A stretch of DNA of 64,000 bases from Neoroseomonas lacus (GCF_014644535.1 NZ_BMKW01000002.1:147033-211032), one strand, 5' to 3'; positions 34,729 through 43,946 are shown, counted from the first letter of the stretch. A program made the numbers and translations. The notes: generated by a model from the letters alone, not told the origin.

Positions 34729-36738
34729 TCAGGCGAGGCGCTTCTTCACCGCCGCCGTCACGGCATCGGAGGTGATGCCGAAATGCTTGTACAATTCCTC
34801 GGCCGGCGCCGAAGCGCCGAAACCGGCCATGCCGATGAAGATGCCATCGGCACCCAGCCAGCGCTCCCAGCCGAAGCCGATCAGCGCCTCGACGCCGACG
34901 CGCAGCGCGCTGCCCAACACCTGCTCGCGATAGCCCGCATCCTGCAGGGCGAAGATCTCCCAGCAGGGCAGCGAGACAACGGCGGTCGGGATGCCCTCGG
35001 CCTCCAGCGTCTCGCGGGCGGCGATCGCCAGATGCACTTCCGAGCCCGTCGCGATCAGCGTGGCTTTCCGCGGCCCGGAGGCCTCGGCTAGGATATACCC
35101 ACCCCGCGCGCAGCGATTCTCGCCGGTATCGCTGCGCAACGCCGGCAGGTTCTGCCGCGACAGCGCCAGCATCGACGGCCCATCGGCGCGCTTCACCGCT
35201 AATTCCCAGCACTCCGCCGTCTCCATCGCATCCGCCGGGCGGAAGACGAAGACATTCGGCATGGCGCGGAACGACGCCAGGTGCTCGACCGGCTGATGGG
35301 TCGGCCCATCCTCGCCCAGGCCGATGCTGTCATGTGTCAGCACATGGATGACGCGCGTGCCCATCAGCGCCGCGAGCCGCACGGCCGGGCGCAGGTAGTC
35401 GCTGAACACCAGGAAGGTGCCCGAATACGGGATGATGCCGCCATGCAGCGCCATGCCGTTCATCGCGGCGGCCATGCCGTGTTCGCGCACGCCCCAATGG
35501 ACGAAGCGCCCTGCGAAATTGCCCGGCGCGATGGCCGGGACGCCCTTCACATTGGTGTTGTTCGACCCGGTGAGGTCGGCCGACCCGCCCACCATCTCCG
35601 GGACGGACGGCACCAGGGCTTCCAGCGCGCGCTGCGAGGAAACGCGCGTCGCGAGCTTCGGCTTCTCCTCGGCATGCTTCACGCGCAGCGCGGCGAGCGC
35701 CTCATGCCAGGCTTCCGGCAGCTTGCCGGAAATGGCGCGGTCGAATTCCGCCTGCTGCGGATGCTTGGCCAGCCGCTTCAGCCAGGACCGGCGCGTGCCC
35801 GCACCGCGGCGCCCGGCCTCTTCCCATGACGACTTGATGTCCTGCGGCACGGTGAAGGGCGCCGCGGTCCAGCCCAGAGCTTCCTTCGCCGCCGCCGCCT
35901 CGCCAGCCCCGAGCGGCGAGCCATGCGACCCGGCGGTGCCCGCCTTGGTCGGCGCGCCGAGGCCGATGATGGTGCGGCACGCGATCAGCGTCGGCTTGCG
36001 GTTGCGCGTCGCCCAAGCCATCGCACTGGCGACGGCCTCGGGGTCGTGGCCATCGACGCGCCGCGTCGCCCAGCCATAGGCCTGGAACCGCTTCAGCGTG
36101 TCGTCGGTAAAGGACAGCGCGGTGTCGCCGTCGATCGAGATGTGGTTGTCGTCCCACAGCACGCAGAGCTTCGACAGGCCATAATGCCCGGCCAGCGACG
36201 CCGCCTCATGGCTCACGCCTTCCTGCAGGTCGCCATCGGAGGCGATGACCCAGGTGCGATGATCCACCAGCGACGCCCCGAAGCGCGCCGCCAGCATCCG
36301 TTCGGCCAGCGCCATGCCGACTGAAGTGGCGATGCCCTGCCCCAGCGGACCGGTCGTCGTCTCGATGCCCGGATGCTCGCCATATTCAGGGTGGCCGGCG
36401 GCGGGCGAATGCAACTGGCGGAAGCGCTTCAGCTCCTCGATGCCCATGCCGGCATGGCCGGTCAGATGCAGCAGGGAATACAGCAGCATTGAGCCATGCC
36501 CGGCCGACAGCACGAAGCGGTCGCGGTCGGCCCAGCGCGGGTCGGCCGCGTCGTATTTCAGGAACTTGGTGAACAGCACCGTCGCCACATCGGCCATGCC
36601 CATCGGCATGCCCGGATGGCCGGACTTCGCCGCCTCCACCGCATCGATGGCGAGCGCGCGGATGGCATCGGCCAACCGCCTTGCGTCCGTCACCGGCCGG
36701 GCGAGGATCTCTGCCTGGGCAGCGAGTGCCGGGTTCAT
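34729..36738 (-). CDS. tkt: Transketolase
   Basis: A 669-aa thiamine-diphosphate enzyme of the pentose phosphate/Calvin pathway. It has [13 protein letters not shown] near 31-43, GPLGQGI, the ThDP-binding GDGDLQEG-type stretch ([14 protein letters not shown]), and the central-domain [19 protein letters not shown] region with [22 protein letters not shown] 36738 gives the usual length. An upstream in-frame start would add a tail without similarity. It leads the tkt-gap operon. Confidence 0.96.
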   Translation of the reverse strand: MNPALAAQAEILARPVTDARRLADAIRALAIDAVEAAKSGHPGMPMGMADVATVLFTKFLKYDAADPRWADRDRFVLSAGHGSMLLYSLLHLTGHAGMGIEELKRFRQLHSPAAGHPEYGEHPGIETTTGPLGQGIATSVGMALAERMLAARFGASLVDHRTWVIASDGDLQEGVSHEAASLAGHYGLSKLCVLWDDNHISIDGDTALSFTDDTLKRFQAYGWATRRVDGHDPEAVASAMAWATRNRKPTLIACRTIIGLGAPTKAGTAGSHGSPLGAGEAAAAKEALGWTAAPFTVPQDIKSSWEEAGRRGAGTRRSWLKRLAKHPQQAEFDRAISGKLPEAWHEALAALRVKHAEEKPKLATRVSSQRALEALVPSVPEMVGGSADLTGSNNTNVKGVPAIAPGNFAGRFVHWGVREHGMAAAMNGMALHGGIIPYSGTFLVFSDYLRPAVRLAALMGTRVIHVLTHDSIGLGEDGPTHQPVEHLASFRAMPNVFVFRPADAMETAECWELAVKRADGPSMLALSRQNLPALRSDTGENRCARGGYILAEASGPRKATLIATGSEVHLAIAARETLEAEGIPTAVVSLPCWEIFALQDAGYREQVLGSALRVGVEALIGFGWERWLGADGIFIGMAGFGASAPAEELYKHFGITSDAVTAAVKKRLA

Positions 36739-36853
36739 GGAGGCGTCGGGCGTCGGGGCGATGCTGGCCAAGTTACACCTAGGGCTGCGTCGGGGGGTCG
36801 GGCCGCTATAGAGGCGGGGTCGCCCGGCGGCAACCGGGCGTGACACGGGGCGG

Positions 36854-37084
36854 TCATGCGCGGCGCACGCCCTCCCCGCCCGCCGCGTCGGGCTCGAGGA
36901 AGACGATGCCCGCCGCTTCTAGCGCCTGGCGGATCGCCGCGAGGGTCGCGCGGTGCAGCACATGGCGGCTGGATTCGAAGCCGCGCACCGTGCCGGGACT
37001 GACCGCGGCACGGTGCGCCAGCTCGGCCTGGGTCCAGTCCAGCAGGGCGCGGGCAGCGCGGCATTGCGGCGCGGTGAGCAGCAT
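36854..37084 (-). CDS. Small XRE-type helix-turn-helix regulator
   Basis: A 76-aa protein that is almost only a helix-turn-helix: [32 protein letters not shown], followed by [23 protein letters not shown], the standard XRE ending in alphaproteobacteria. The ribosome site is weak. It is divergent from the antiporter gene, and the spacer holds a perfect palindrome, so it probably regulates both itself and the antiporter. Confidence 0.85.
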   Translation of the reverse strand: MLLTAPQCRAARALLDWTQAELAHRAAVSPGTVRGFESSRHVLHRATLAAIRQALEAAGIVFLEPDAAGGEGVRRA

Positions 37085-37114
37085 AGCGGTCAGATGGGGA
37101 TGTTACACATGGAC

Positions 37115-37126
37115 GTCAATATTGAC
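37115..37126. promoter_or_regulatory. Palindrome GTCAATATTGAC, putative XRE operator
   Basis: A perfect 12-bp inverted repeat in an AT-rich stretch between the divergent XRE and antiporter genes, 31 bp from the XRE start. The surrounding sequence (TTACACATG, AACATTGAAA) is unusually AT-rich for this window and probably contains the promoters. Confidence 0.5.
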
Positions 37127-37194
37127 TAAAAACATTGAAATACCGACCACCACCCCCCAGCTGAACCTGACAATTCACCGCGCGAGGAGGGCCG

Positions 37195-38871
37195 ATGCCC
37201 GACCATGGTACCCCCCTGATCACGACCATCGTCGTCGGTCTTGCGCTGGCCTTCGCCTTCGGCCTGGCGGCGCAGCGGCTGCGCATCTCACCGCTGGTGG
37301 GTTACCTCCTGGCCGGCGTCGCCGTCGGCCCCTTCACCCCGGGCTTCATCGCCGATGCCTCCCTGGCCGGCGAACTGGCCGAGATCGGCATCATCCTGCT
37401 GATGTTCGCGGTCGGGCTGCATTTTTCCTGGCGCGACCTGATGTCGGTGGGCGCCATCGCCATCCCCGGCGCGGTCGTGCAGATCGGCGTGGCGACCTTG
37501 CTCGGCTTCGGCCTCGCTTGGCTGCTCGGATGGTCGCTCCCGGCAGGGCTGGTCTTCGGCCTGGCACTGTCGGTCGCCTCCACCGTCGTGCTGGTGCGCG
37601 CGCTGCAGGAACGCCGGATCATGGACAGCGAGCGCGGCCGCATCGCCGTCGGCTGGCTGGTGGTCGAGGACCTCGCCATGGTCATCGCCCTGGTGCTGCT
37701 GCCCGCCCTGGCGGGGTCCAGCCTCGCCGGGCAGTTCGGCGCCGGGGACCTCGCTTTGACACTCGCCCTGACCTTCGGAAAGGTCGCGCTGTTCGGCGCC
37801 TCGATGCTGGTCATCGGCCGCCGCGCCATTCCCTGGCTGCTGCACTACGTCGCCCATACCGGCTCGCGTGAGCTGTTCCGCCTCGCCGTCTATGTCATCG
37901 CCCTCGGCGTCGCCTTCGGCGCGGCCAAGCTGTTCGGTGTCTCCTTCGCGCTCGGCGCCTTCTTCGCCGGCATGGTGCTGTCCGAGAGCAAGCTGTCCCA
38001 GCGCGCGGCAGAGGAAGCCATGCCGCTCCGCGACGCCTTCGCGGTGCTGTTCTTCGTCTCGGTCGGCATGTTGTTCGACCCCGGCGTGCTGCTGCGCGAT
38101 CCGCTCGGCGTGATCGGCACGGTGCTGATCATCGTCGTTGGCAAATCGGTCGCAGCCTATGGCATCGTGCGCGCCTTCGGCCATGGCCACGGCACGGCGC
38201 TGACCATCGCCGCCTCGCTCGCGCAGATCGGCGAATTCTCCTTCATCCTGGCCGGGATCGGCGTGTCGTTGGCGGTGCTGCCGCCGGAAGGGCGCGACCT
38301 CGTGCTGGCCGGGGCGATCCTGTCCATCCTGGTGAACCCGCTGTTGTTCCTGCTGGTCGAACGCCGCCTGCCGGCCGCCGTGAAGTCCCCGGTGCCGCCG
38401 CCCCCCACCCCCGCCCCGGCCGAGACGGGCCATGAGATCGTCGTCGGCTACGGCCGGGTCGGCGGGCTGGTCGGCAAGCGCCTAGCCGCAGCCGGGCGGA
38501 CCGTGGTGGTGATCGAGGCCGGCGAGCAGGCCGCCGAAGCCGCCCGCGCCGACGGCGCCCGCGTCATCTCCGGCAATGCCGCCGACCCGACGGTACTGGC
38601 CGAGGCCGACATCGCCGCGGCGCGCCACATCTTCGTCGCCATTCCGGAGACCTTCGAAGCCGGCCAGGTCGTCGAACAGGCCCGCGCCGCCAAGGCGGGG
38701 CTCGAAATCCTCGCCCGGGCGGATTCGGACGAGGCGGTGGAACACCTCACCAGGCTTGGCGCGACGCTGACGGTGATGGGCGAACGCGAGATCGCGCACC
38801 GGATGTTGGAACGGGCGCTGGGGCGGCCGGGGGCGCGACCGGCGTCAGCAGCTCCTGCTGGAGGGCACTGA
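37195..38871 (+). CDS. Kef/YbaL-type cation:proton antiporter with RCK domain
   Basis: A 558-aa CPA2-family protein. About 12 membrane segments cover residues 1-390, with LVGYLLAGVAVGPFTPG near 30-46 and FALGAFFAGMVLSESKL. A cytosolic RCK/TrkA-N domain begins near 412 with VGYGRVGGLVGKRLAAAG. It exchanges K+ (or Na+) for protons, gated by nucleotides. There is a strong AGGAGG site. Unlike KefB/C no ancillary KefG/F gene is adjacent, which is closer to YbaL. Possibly controlled by the divergent XRE protein. Confidence 0.92.
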   Translation: MPDHGTPLITTIVVGLALAFAFGLAAQRLRISPLVGYLLAGVAVGPFTPGFIADASLAGELAEIGIILLMFAVGLHFSWRDLMSVGAIAIPGAVVQIGVATLLGFGLAWLLGWSLPAGLVFGLALSVASTVVLVRALQERRIMDSERGRIAVGWLVVEDLAMVIALVLLPALAGSSLAGQFGAGDLALTLALTFGKVALFGASMLVIGRRAIPWLLHYVAHTGSRELFRLAVYVIALGVAFGAAKLFGVSFALGAFFAGMVLSESKLSQRAAEEAMPLRDAFAVLFFVSVGMLFDPGVLLRDPLGVIGTVLIIVVGKSVAAYGIVRAFGHGHGTALTIAASLAQIGEFSFILAGIGVSLAVLPPEGRDLVLAGAILSILVNPLLFLLVERRLPAAVKSPVPPPPTPAPAETGHEIVVGYGRVGGLVGKRLAAAGRTVVVIEAGEQAAEAARADGARVISGNAADPTVLAEADIAAARHIFVAIPETFEAGQVVEQARAAKAGLEILARADSDEAVEHLTRLGATLTVMGEREIAHRMLERALGRPGARPASAAPAGGH

Positions 38872-39259
38872 GCCTGGGCACCGCCCCGTAGGCGCGAAAG
38901 TTGGGACCGGAGGGGGTTCGTCCCCTCCGGACCACCCCCACCACGGGCTCCCATTGACGTTGCAGAGCAACGCCAATGGAAGCCCCTCGGACCGAGGCCT
39001 ATGGAAACCATGAGCCGCCCTGGCAGCAGGACAGTGCTGGAAACACCCTGATGTTCATAGTACGTTCCAACAATCAATCGTGCGCAAAGCGCGCTGGGCC
39101 ACCCAACCCGCCCGGGCAGATAAAATCCTAAAATTTTAAAGTGTGTCGATTCAGGGACTTACCGTTCGCCGCACGTGGGCTCTCCCGTGCCGGCCGATGG
39201 TTCCCCATGGCTTCGCCCCCTGGGCGGACAAGGATAAAGCCCACCCCGCCCTCATCGGG
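38872..39259. other. Intergenic region with double-hairpin repeat and AT-rich tail
   Basis: About 390 bp between the antiporter and the convergent GNAT-Nudix gene. The left part holds the repeat at 38904-39010; the right part (about 39040-39160) is AT-rich, with AAATCCTAAAATTTTAAAG. No ORF worth calling. Confidence 0.6.
38904..39010. repeat. Double-hairpin intergenic repeat with inserted palindrome
   Basis: CCGGAGGGG-GTTCGT-CCCCTCCGG at 38907-38930, then ACCACCCCCACCACGGGCTC, then a near-perfect palindrome 38951-38979 (CCATTGaCGTTGC-AGA-GCAACGcCAATGG), and a tail ending GGCCTATGGAAACC. The plan matches the other family members but with a different central stem. Confidence 0.7.
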
Positions 39260-40264
39260 TCACAGAAAATCCCGCAACAGCGCCACCAGCGGCCGGTCCG
39301 CCGGGGGCATCGCGTAATCCGCCAGCTTCTGCGGCCGCACCCAGGCCAGCGCCTGGCCTTCCATCGCCGTCACCACCCCTTCCCAGCGCCGGCACAGGAA
39401 CAGCGGCATCAGCAGATGGAACGCCTCATACCCATGCGAGGCGAAGGCGAAGGGCGCGAGACAGGCCTCGGTCACATCGATGCCGAGTTCTTCCTTCAAC
39501 TCGCGGATCAGCGCCGCTTCCGGCGTCTCGCCCGCATGCACCTTGCCACCGGGGAATTCCCACAGGCCCGCGAGCGGCTTGCCCTCAGGCCTCCGCGCCA
39601 GCAGCACGCGGCCATCCGGGTCGATCAGCCCGACGGCGGCCACCAGCAGGATCCGCTTGCCTCCGCCTTCGGGCAGCGCCAGCGCGGCCGGCGCGGCGGG
39701 GGCGGCATCGATCACCATATCCGCCCGCCCGGCCTCGAAGCGCCGCACCGGCATCGCCTTGCCGCGCGAGAGGAAATCCTGCGCCCCCGTCCCCGTCTCG
39801 CGAAACCCGATGCGCTTGAGCACCGCCGCCGAGCGCGCATTGTCCAGCAGTGCACTCGCCACGATCCGGTCGAGGTCGAGATTGGCGAGCGCCCAGCGCG
39901 CCAGCCGCCCGGCGACTTCGGGCGCGATCCCCTGCCCCCAATGCCGCCGCCCGACCCAGTAGCCAAGCTCGGCCGAGCGGCCCTCACGGTCGCGCGTCAG
40001 CCCGACGCAGCCGACCAGCACGTCATCCTCCCGCCGCGCGATGGCCAAGTGATAGGCCTCGCCCTCGTCGATGCGTTCGACGGTCGAGGCGATCCAGTCA
40101 TCGGCAAGGTCGCGCGGATAGGGAAACGGCACGCGGGCCAAGGTCTTGGCCACCTCCCAGTCATTGACCAGGCGATGCAGTTCGGCGGCATCCGTCGTGC
40201 GCAGCGGGCGCAGCAGGAAGCGCTCGGTCTCGAGGGGGGCGAAGGTCAGGGTGGAGTCGGGCAT
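39260..40264 (-). CDS. Fused GNAT N-acetyltransferase / MutT-type Nudix hydrolase
   Basis: A 334-aa two-domain protein. Residues 1-175 are GNAT: ETERFLLRPLRTTDAAELH, ELGYWVGRRHWGQGIAPEV as acetyl-CoA loop near 106-114, and NARSAAVLKRIGF. Residues 200-334 are MutT-like Nudix: VGLIDPDGRVLLARRPEGKPLAGLWEFPGGK, then the box with GETPEAALIRELKEELG near 245-261. The Nudix half is expected to clean oxidised dNTPs (8-oxo-dGTP); the GNAT half resembles RimJ-type acetyltransferases. The fusion suggests a shared substrate or stress role. The stop and the methyltransferase start do not overlap (34 bp). Confidence 0.9.
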   Translation of the reverse strand: MPDSTLTFAPLETERFLLRPLRTTDAAELHRLVNDWEVAKTLARVPFPYPRDLADDWIASTVERIDEGEAYHLAIARREDDVLVGCVGLTRDREGRSAELGYWVGRRHWGQGIAPEVAGRLARWALANLDLDRIVASALLDNARSAAVLKRIGFRETGTGAQDFLSRGKAMPVRRFEAGRADMVIDAAPAAPAALALPEGGGKRILLVAAVGLIDPDGRVLLARRPEGKPLAGLWEFPGGKVHAGETPEAALIRELKEELGIDVTEACLAPFAFASHGYEAFHLLMPLFLCRRWEGVVTAMEGQALAWVRPQKLADYAMPPADRPLVALLRDFL

Positions 40265-40298
40265 CCGGCCGCCAGGAACGGCGAGGCCGCCGCCCTCG

Positions 40299-41222
40299 TC
40301 AAGGTTTGCGGGCCACCAGCAACACGAACATGGGCGGGGCGTTGCGCGGAAGCGGCAGCAGCGCCGCCGCCACCCGCCCCAACAGGAATGACACCGCCAA
40401 CGCCACATACCAGGACCGCCGCGCGGCGAACCAGGGCCCCTCCGGCCGCGTCTTCAGCGGCGCGAGCCGGCCCATCCAATGGATCAGCGGCTGGGCCGCG
40501 ACCGGCGCGAGCGGCCGCACTTCCTCGACCACCAGGCCCAGGCTGTCGGCCAGCGCCCGCATCGCGCCTTCATTCCACCAGGACAGATGATGCGGCGGCG
40601 CGTTGAAGACGAAGTTGGGGATCGCCGTCATCGCCGAGGGCCAGATCGGCGCCCCCAGCATCAACAACCCGCCAGGCTTGAGGCAGCGCACCATCGCCGC
40701 CGCCATGGCGCGCGGCTCGGCGACATGCTCGATCACCTGGAAGGCGCAGGCGGCGTCATAGGTGCCCTCATGCGTCGTGGCGTGGACGTCCAGGCTTTCC
40801 GCCCGGACCTCCCCATCATGCTCGGCATAGGCGCCGGCGTTGGGGTCCAGCCCAACATAGCGCGCCGCGGGGATGTGCCGGGCGAAGGCGCCGGCGCCGG
40901 CGCCGACCTCCAGCACCGCATCGCGGGGTCGGATACGCGCGGCGGCATGGGGGTATTCAGCGCGGTCCCGCCCGGCTGCCCGCACCCGGCCGCCGGCATC
41001 GAGGCGGCGATACAGCGCATCGTAGAAGGCCCCGTCCCCCGCCTCGGCCGGTGCGAAGAACACCAGCCCGCAGGGTGCGCGATACAGGCCGATGCGCCCG
41101 GCCGGCGACGGCGTCGGCGCCACCCCGAAGACGCGGCGCCACAGCCCGCGCAACAGGGCGGGCGAGACCTCCTGCACCAGCTCGGCCGGCGCGGCGGTGA
41201 TCGGGCAGACGCCCGGCGTCAC
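40299..41222 (-). CDS. Class I SAM-dependent methyltransferase with C-terminal membrane segment
   Basis: A 307-aa protein with the SAM-binding VLEVGAGAGAFARHIPAARYVGLDPNA near 100-125, FQVIEHVAEP near 162 and LKPGGLLMLGAPIW. A hydrophobic segment near 270-290 (WYVALAVSFLLGRVAAALL) probably anchors it to the membrane. The start GTG overlaps the stop of the glycosyltransferase gene, so the two work together, perhaps methylating a lipid-linked sugar. Confidence 0.85.
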   Translation of the reverse strand: MTPGVCPITAAPAELVQEVSPALLRGLWRRVFGVAPTPSPAGRIGLYRAPCGLVFFAPAEAGDGAFYDALYRRLDAGGRVRAAGRDRAEYPHAAARIRPRDAVLEVGAGAGAFARHIPAARYVGLDPNAGAYAEHDGEVRAESLDVHATTHEGTYDAACAFQVIEHVAEPRAMAAAMVRCLKPGGLLMLGAPIWPSAMTAIPNFVFNAPPHHLSWWNEGAMRALADSLGLVVEEVRPLAPVAAQPLIHWMGRLAPLKTRPEGPWFAARRSWYVALAVSFLLGRVAAALLPLPRNAPPMFVLLVARKP

Positions 41223-42391
41223 GCCGCGTCGCCGGGGGTGCGGCGGTGCAGCACGCGCACCTGTTCCGGCCCCAACACCTCGTAATCAATGTGACGCCAA
41301 CGGATCACCCGCGTCCGCGCGCTGGTCCAGAACAGCGATGCAGCGGCCGGCGCGGTGACCGGGGCGAGTGCCCCCAGTGCCAGTTGCGCGAGCCGCGCGG
41401 CCACGCCTTCACGGATGCCGACCGCTCGCGTCACCCGATCATGCAAGGCGGCGCGCAACAGCCCCACCGACGCGATCGCCGCCAGGAAGCCGAGGGCCAC
41501 CGCATCCCCCGCCACGCCCAACAGCGCGACCGGCAGGGCGAGCGCCTCGGCATGCAGCGCCACCCCCAGCCACACCCACAGCGAGGGTACATAGACATGC
41601 ACGATCTGCAATTGCCTGGTCTTGAAGGCGATCGCCTCGCGGTCGCCGCCCTCGGGCGGGGTGGGCAGCAGCACCGCGCGGCGCGTCAGCACCCGCAGCC
41701 CCAGCGCCCGCGCCCGCCGGCTGATCGCGCCGTCGGTCGAGAAGGTGCGGCTCAGCGCCCCCGGCAGGTCCATGCGGGCGAAGGCGTCGCGGGAGACCGC
41801 CACCGAGCCGCCCCAGACCAGCCCCGAGGCCAGGAAGCGCGGCCCCAGCGCCAGCGAGCGGTCGAGCCACGCCACCACGTGCCGCCCCGGCCCGGCGCCA
41901 TCGAGCGCATGCCACCGATAGCCGGTGACGACATCTGCGGCCCCGTTCATGGCGGGCGTGGCGAGCCAGGACAGCCAATGGTCCTGCGGCAGGATATCGG
42001 CGTCGAGCAGCACCAGCGCGTCGTCGCCCGCGTCCACCCGCGCGCAGGCGGCCATCATGTTGGTCGCCTTCTGGCTGCGCGTGTCGTCGAGACCGGCAAT
42101 GACGATTTCGACCGGGAAGGGCAGCAGGTGTTCCAGTTCGCGGACCTGGTCGAGCGCCGGGTCGGTCTCGGCCTCCACCGCCACCAGCAGGCGGCGCGGG
42201 CGCAGGGTCTGCCGCGCCAGGGCGGCGAAGAGCTGCGGCAGGCCTTCGGTGCGGCCGGTGACGGCGAGCAGCAGGGTGACCTGGCCGGGGACCTCGATGG
42301 CGGGGGGGCGGAAAAAGCGGATGAACCAGATGACGCCGGCAAGCCAGGCGAGTGTGGCCAGCAGGGCGGTGGTGCCGAGGGCGATCGTCAT
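41219..42391 (-). CDS. Membrane glycosyltransferase family 2 (ceramide-glucosyltransferase-like)
   Basis: A 390-aa membrane GT2/GT21 protein. It has an N-terminal helix (1-25), a GT-A domain with nucleotide-binding VTLLLAVTGRTEGL, DxD-type LLDADILPQDHW (D130, D132), a FSTDGAISRRARALG acceptor loop, and several C-terminal hydrophobic helices (about 285-360). A late RVIRWRHIDYEV is like the R/QxxRW motif. Such enzymes glycosylate membrane lipids (ceramide, hopanoid or diacylglycerol). The acceptor is unknown. Confidence 0.85.
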   Translation of the reverse strand: MTIALGTTALLATLAWLAGVIWFIRFFRPPAIEVPGQVTLLLAVTGRTEGLPQLFAALARQTLRPRRLLVAVEAETDPALDQVRELEHLLPFPVEIVIAGLDDTRSQKATNMMAACARVDAGDDALVLLDADILPQDHWLSWLATPAMNGAADVVTGYRWHALDGAGPGRHVVAWLDRSLALGPRFLASGLVWGGSVAVSRDAFARMDLPGALSRTFSTDGAISRRARALGLRVLTRRAVLLPTPPEGGDREAIAFKTRQLQIVHVYVPSLWVWLGVALHAEALALPVALLGVAGDAVALGFLAAIASVGLLRAALHDRVTRAVGIREGVAARLAQLALGALAPVTAPAAASLFWTSARTRVIRWRHIDYEVLGPEQVRVLHRRTPGDAA

Positions 42392-42406
42392 GGGGCGTGC
42401 GAAGGT

Positions 42407-42463
42407 TGGAGGGGCGCCGCCCCTCCAAGCCACCCCGCCAAAGGGCAGTGCCCTTTGGAATGC
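42407..42463. repeat. Double-hairpin intergenic repeat
   Basis: TTGGAGGGGCG / CGCCCCTCCAA stem, linker GCCACCCCG, then CCAAAGGGC-AGT-GCCCTTTGG and AA. Same plan as at 32.9 kb. Confidence 0.8.
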
Positions 42464-42641
42464 CGTCTGTTGGCGATGCGCGCCGTCGTCAGCATGGATG
42501 CCAAGGCGCATCCTTGTGCCCGCCGTGTGGCAGCGTGGTCGTCCTGCCGACCGGGGCCAGACACCAGTTGCCTAGCCAGCCGAATCGCTGCGCGGTCGCC
42601 CGCCTCGGCTACGCTCCCCGCCCAATCCCTTAAGTCGAGGG

Positions 42642-42697
42642 TTCCAAGGGCCCCAAGCCCTTGGCGGGTGGGGTCCGGGCAGGGCAGAGCCCTCCCT
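42642..42697. repeat. Double-hairpin intergenic repeat, inverted copy
   Basis: Read on the minus strand: AGGGCTCTGCCCT stem, GCCCGGACCCCACCCG linker, then the CCAAGGG ... CCCTTGG stem and AACCC. It faces the copy at 42407-42463, about 180 bp away. Confidence 0.75.
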
Positions 42698-42716
42698 GGT
42701 TCCGCCCGTGCCTGCA

Positions 42717-43946
42717 CTAGCTCCGATACGACCCGTTGATGTCGATATAACCATGCGTCAGATCGCAGGTCCAAACCGTGGCCTTGCCCTTGCCGAGCCC
42801 AATATCGACCGTGATCTCCACCTCGCGCCCCTTCATGTGGGCGACGACCGGCGTCTCGTCATAGCCTTCGACGACGCCGCCATCGCGCGCCATCCACACA
42901 CCACCGACCGCGATCGACAGACTGTCGCGGTCCGCCGGTTCGCCCGACTTTCCCACCGCCATGACGATGCGGCCCCAATTGGCGTCCTCGCCGGCGATGG
43001 CGGTCTTCACCAGCGGCGAATTGGCGATGCACATGCCGATCTTGTGCGCGGACCGCGCGGTGACGGCGCCCGTCACGTCGATGCGGATGAGCTTCTGCGC
43101 CCCCTCGCCATCCCGCGCGACCATCAGCGCTAGGTCCATCAGCACCGCATTCAACGCGCGGGCAAAGTCCTTCAGCATGGGCCCGCCCTCGGCCGGCACG
43201 CGGGGGTGCTTGGCCGCACCCGTCGCGAACAGCAGCACGGTGTCCGAGGTCGAGGTGTCGGAATCCACTGTCACGCAGTTGAAGGACTTGTCGCAGCCCT
43301 TCTTCAACATCGCCTGCAGTGCCGCCGCCGGGATCTTCGCGTCGGTCGCCAGGAAGGACAGCATCGTCGCCATGTCCGGCGCGATCATGCCCGAGCCCTT
43401 GGCGATGCCCGCGATGGTCACCGTCGTCTCGCCGATCACCGCGGTATGCACCGAAGCCTTGGGGAAGGTGTCGGTAGTCATGATGGCGGCCGCAGCGGCG
43501 GTGAAGCCGGCCTCGGTCGCCGCGTCGAACACCTTGGGCAGGGCGCCGACCAGCTTTTCGGTCGGCAGACGCTCGCCGATCACGCCGGTGGAGGCGAGAA
43601 ACACCTCCTTCGGCTTGCAGCCCAGGATTTTCGCGGTCGCCTCAGCGGTCTTCGCGCAGGTCTCGCGCCCGGCCTTGCCGGTGAAGACGTTGGAGTTGCC
43701 CGAGGTCACCACCAGCCCGCGCGCCTTGCCCGACTTGAGCGCCGCGCGGGACCATTCCACCGGCGCGCCGGGGCAGCGGTTCTTGGTGAAGACGCCAGCG
43801 ACGGTCGTACCGGCCGGAAAAGCCATGGCCATCACGTCCTCACGGGCGCGATAGCGGATCTCCGCCATGCCGGTGGCGACGCGCACGCCGGGGATTGGCG
43901 GCAGCGCCGGCATGGGCAGCGCGAGGGGGGAGACGGGATGGGCCAT
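42717..43946 (-). CDS. argJ: Bifunctional ornithine acetyltransferase / N-acetylglutamate synthase
   Basis: A 409-aa ArgJ that recycles the acetyl group from N-acetylornithine to glutamate in the cyclic arginine pathway. The precursor self-cleaves before Thr in GSGMIAPDMATML (A193/T194), giving alpha and beta chains; the Thr becomes the nucleophile. KNRCPGAPVEWSR, TSGNSNVFTG and the C-terminal DLTHGYIDINGSYRS are also standard. It lies 38 bp downstream of the parvulin gene, same strand. Confidence 0.96.
   Translation of the reverse strand: MAHPVSPLALPMPALPPIPGVRVATGMAEIRYRAREDVMAMAFPAGTTVAGVFTKNRCPGAPVEWSRAALKSGKARGLVVTSGNSNVFTGKAGRETCAKTAEATAKILGCKPKEVFLASTGVIGERLPTEKLVGALPKVFDAATEAGFTAAAAAIMTTDTFPKASVHTAVIGETTVTIAGIAKGSGMIAPDMATMLSFLATDAKIPAAALQAMLKKGCDKSFNCVTVDSDTSTSDTVLLFATGAAKHPRVPAEGGPMLKDFARALNAVLMDLALMVARDGEGAQKLIRIDVTGAVTARSAHKIGMCIANSPLVKTAIAGEDANWGRIVMAVGKSGEPADRDSLSIAVGGVWMARDGGVVEGYDETPVVAHMKGREVEITVDIGLGKGKATVWTCDLTHGYIDINGSYRS

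Larger units (their letters stand above)
42392..42716. other. Intergenic region carrying two inverted double-hairpin repeats
   Basis: About 325 bp between the glycosyltransferase start and the argJ stop. Repeats occupy the two ends in opposite orientation; the middle (about 42464-42641) has no gene or signal that I can support. Confidence 0.6.
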
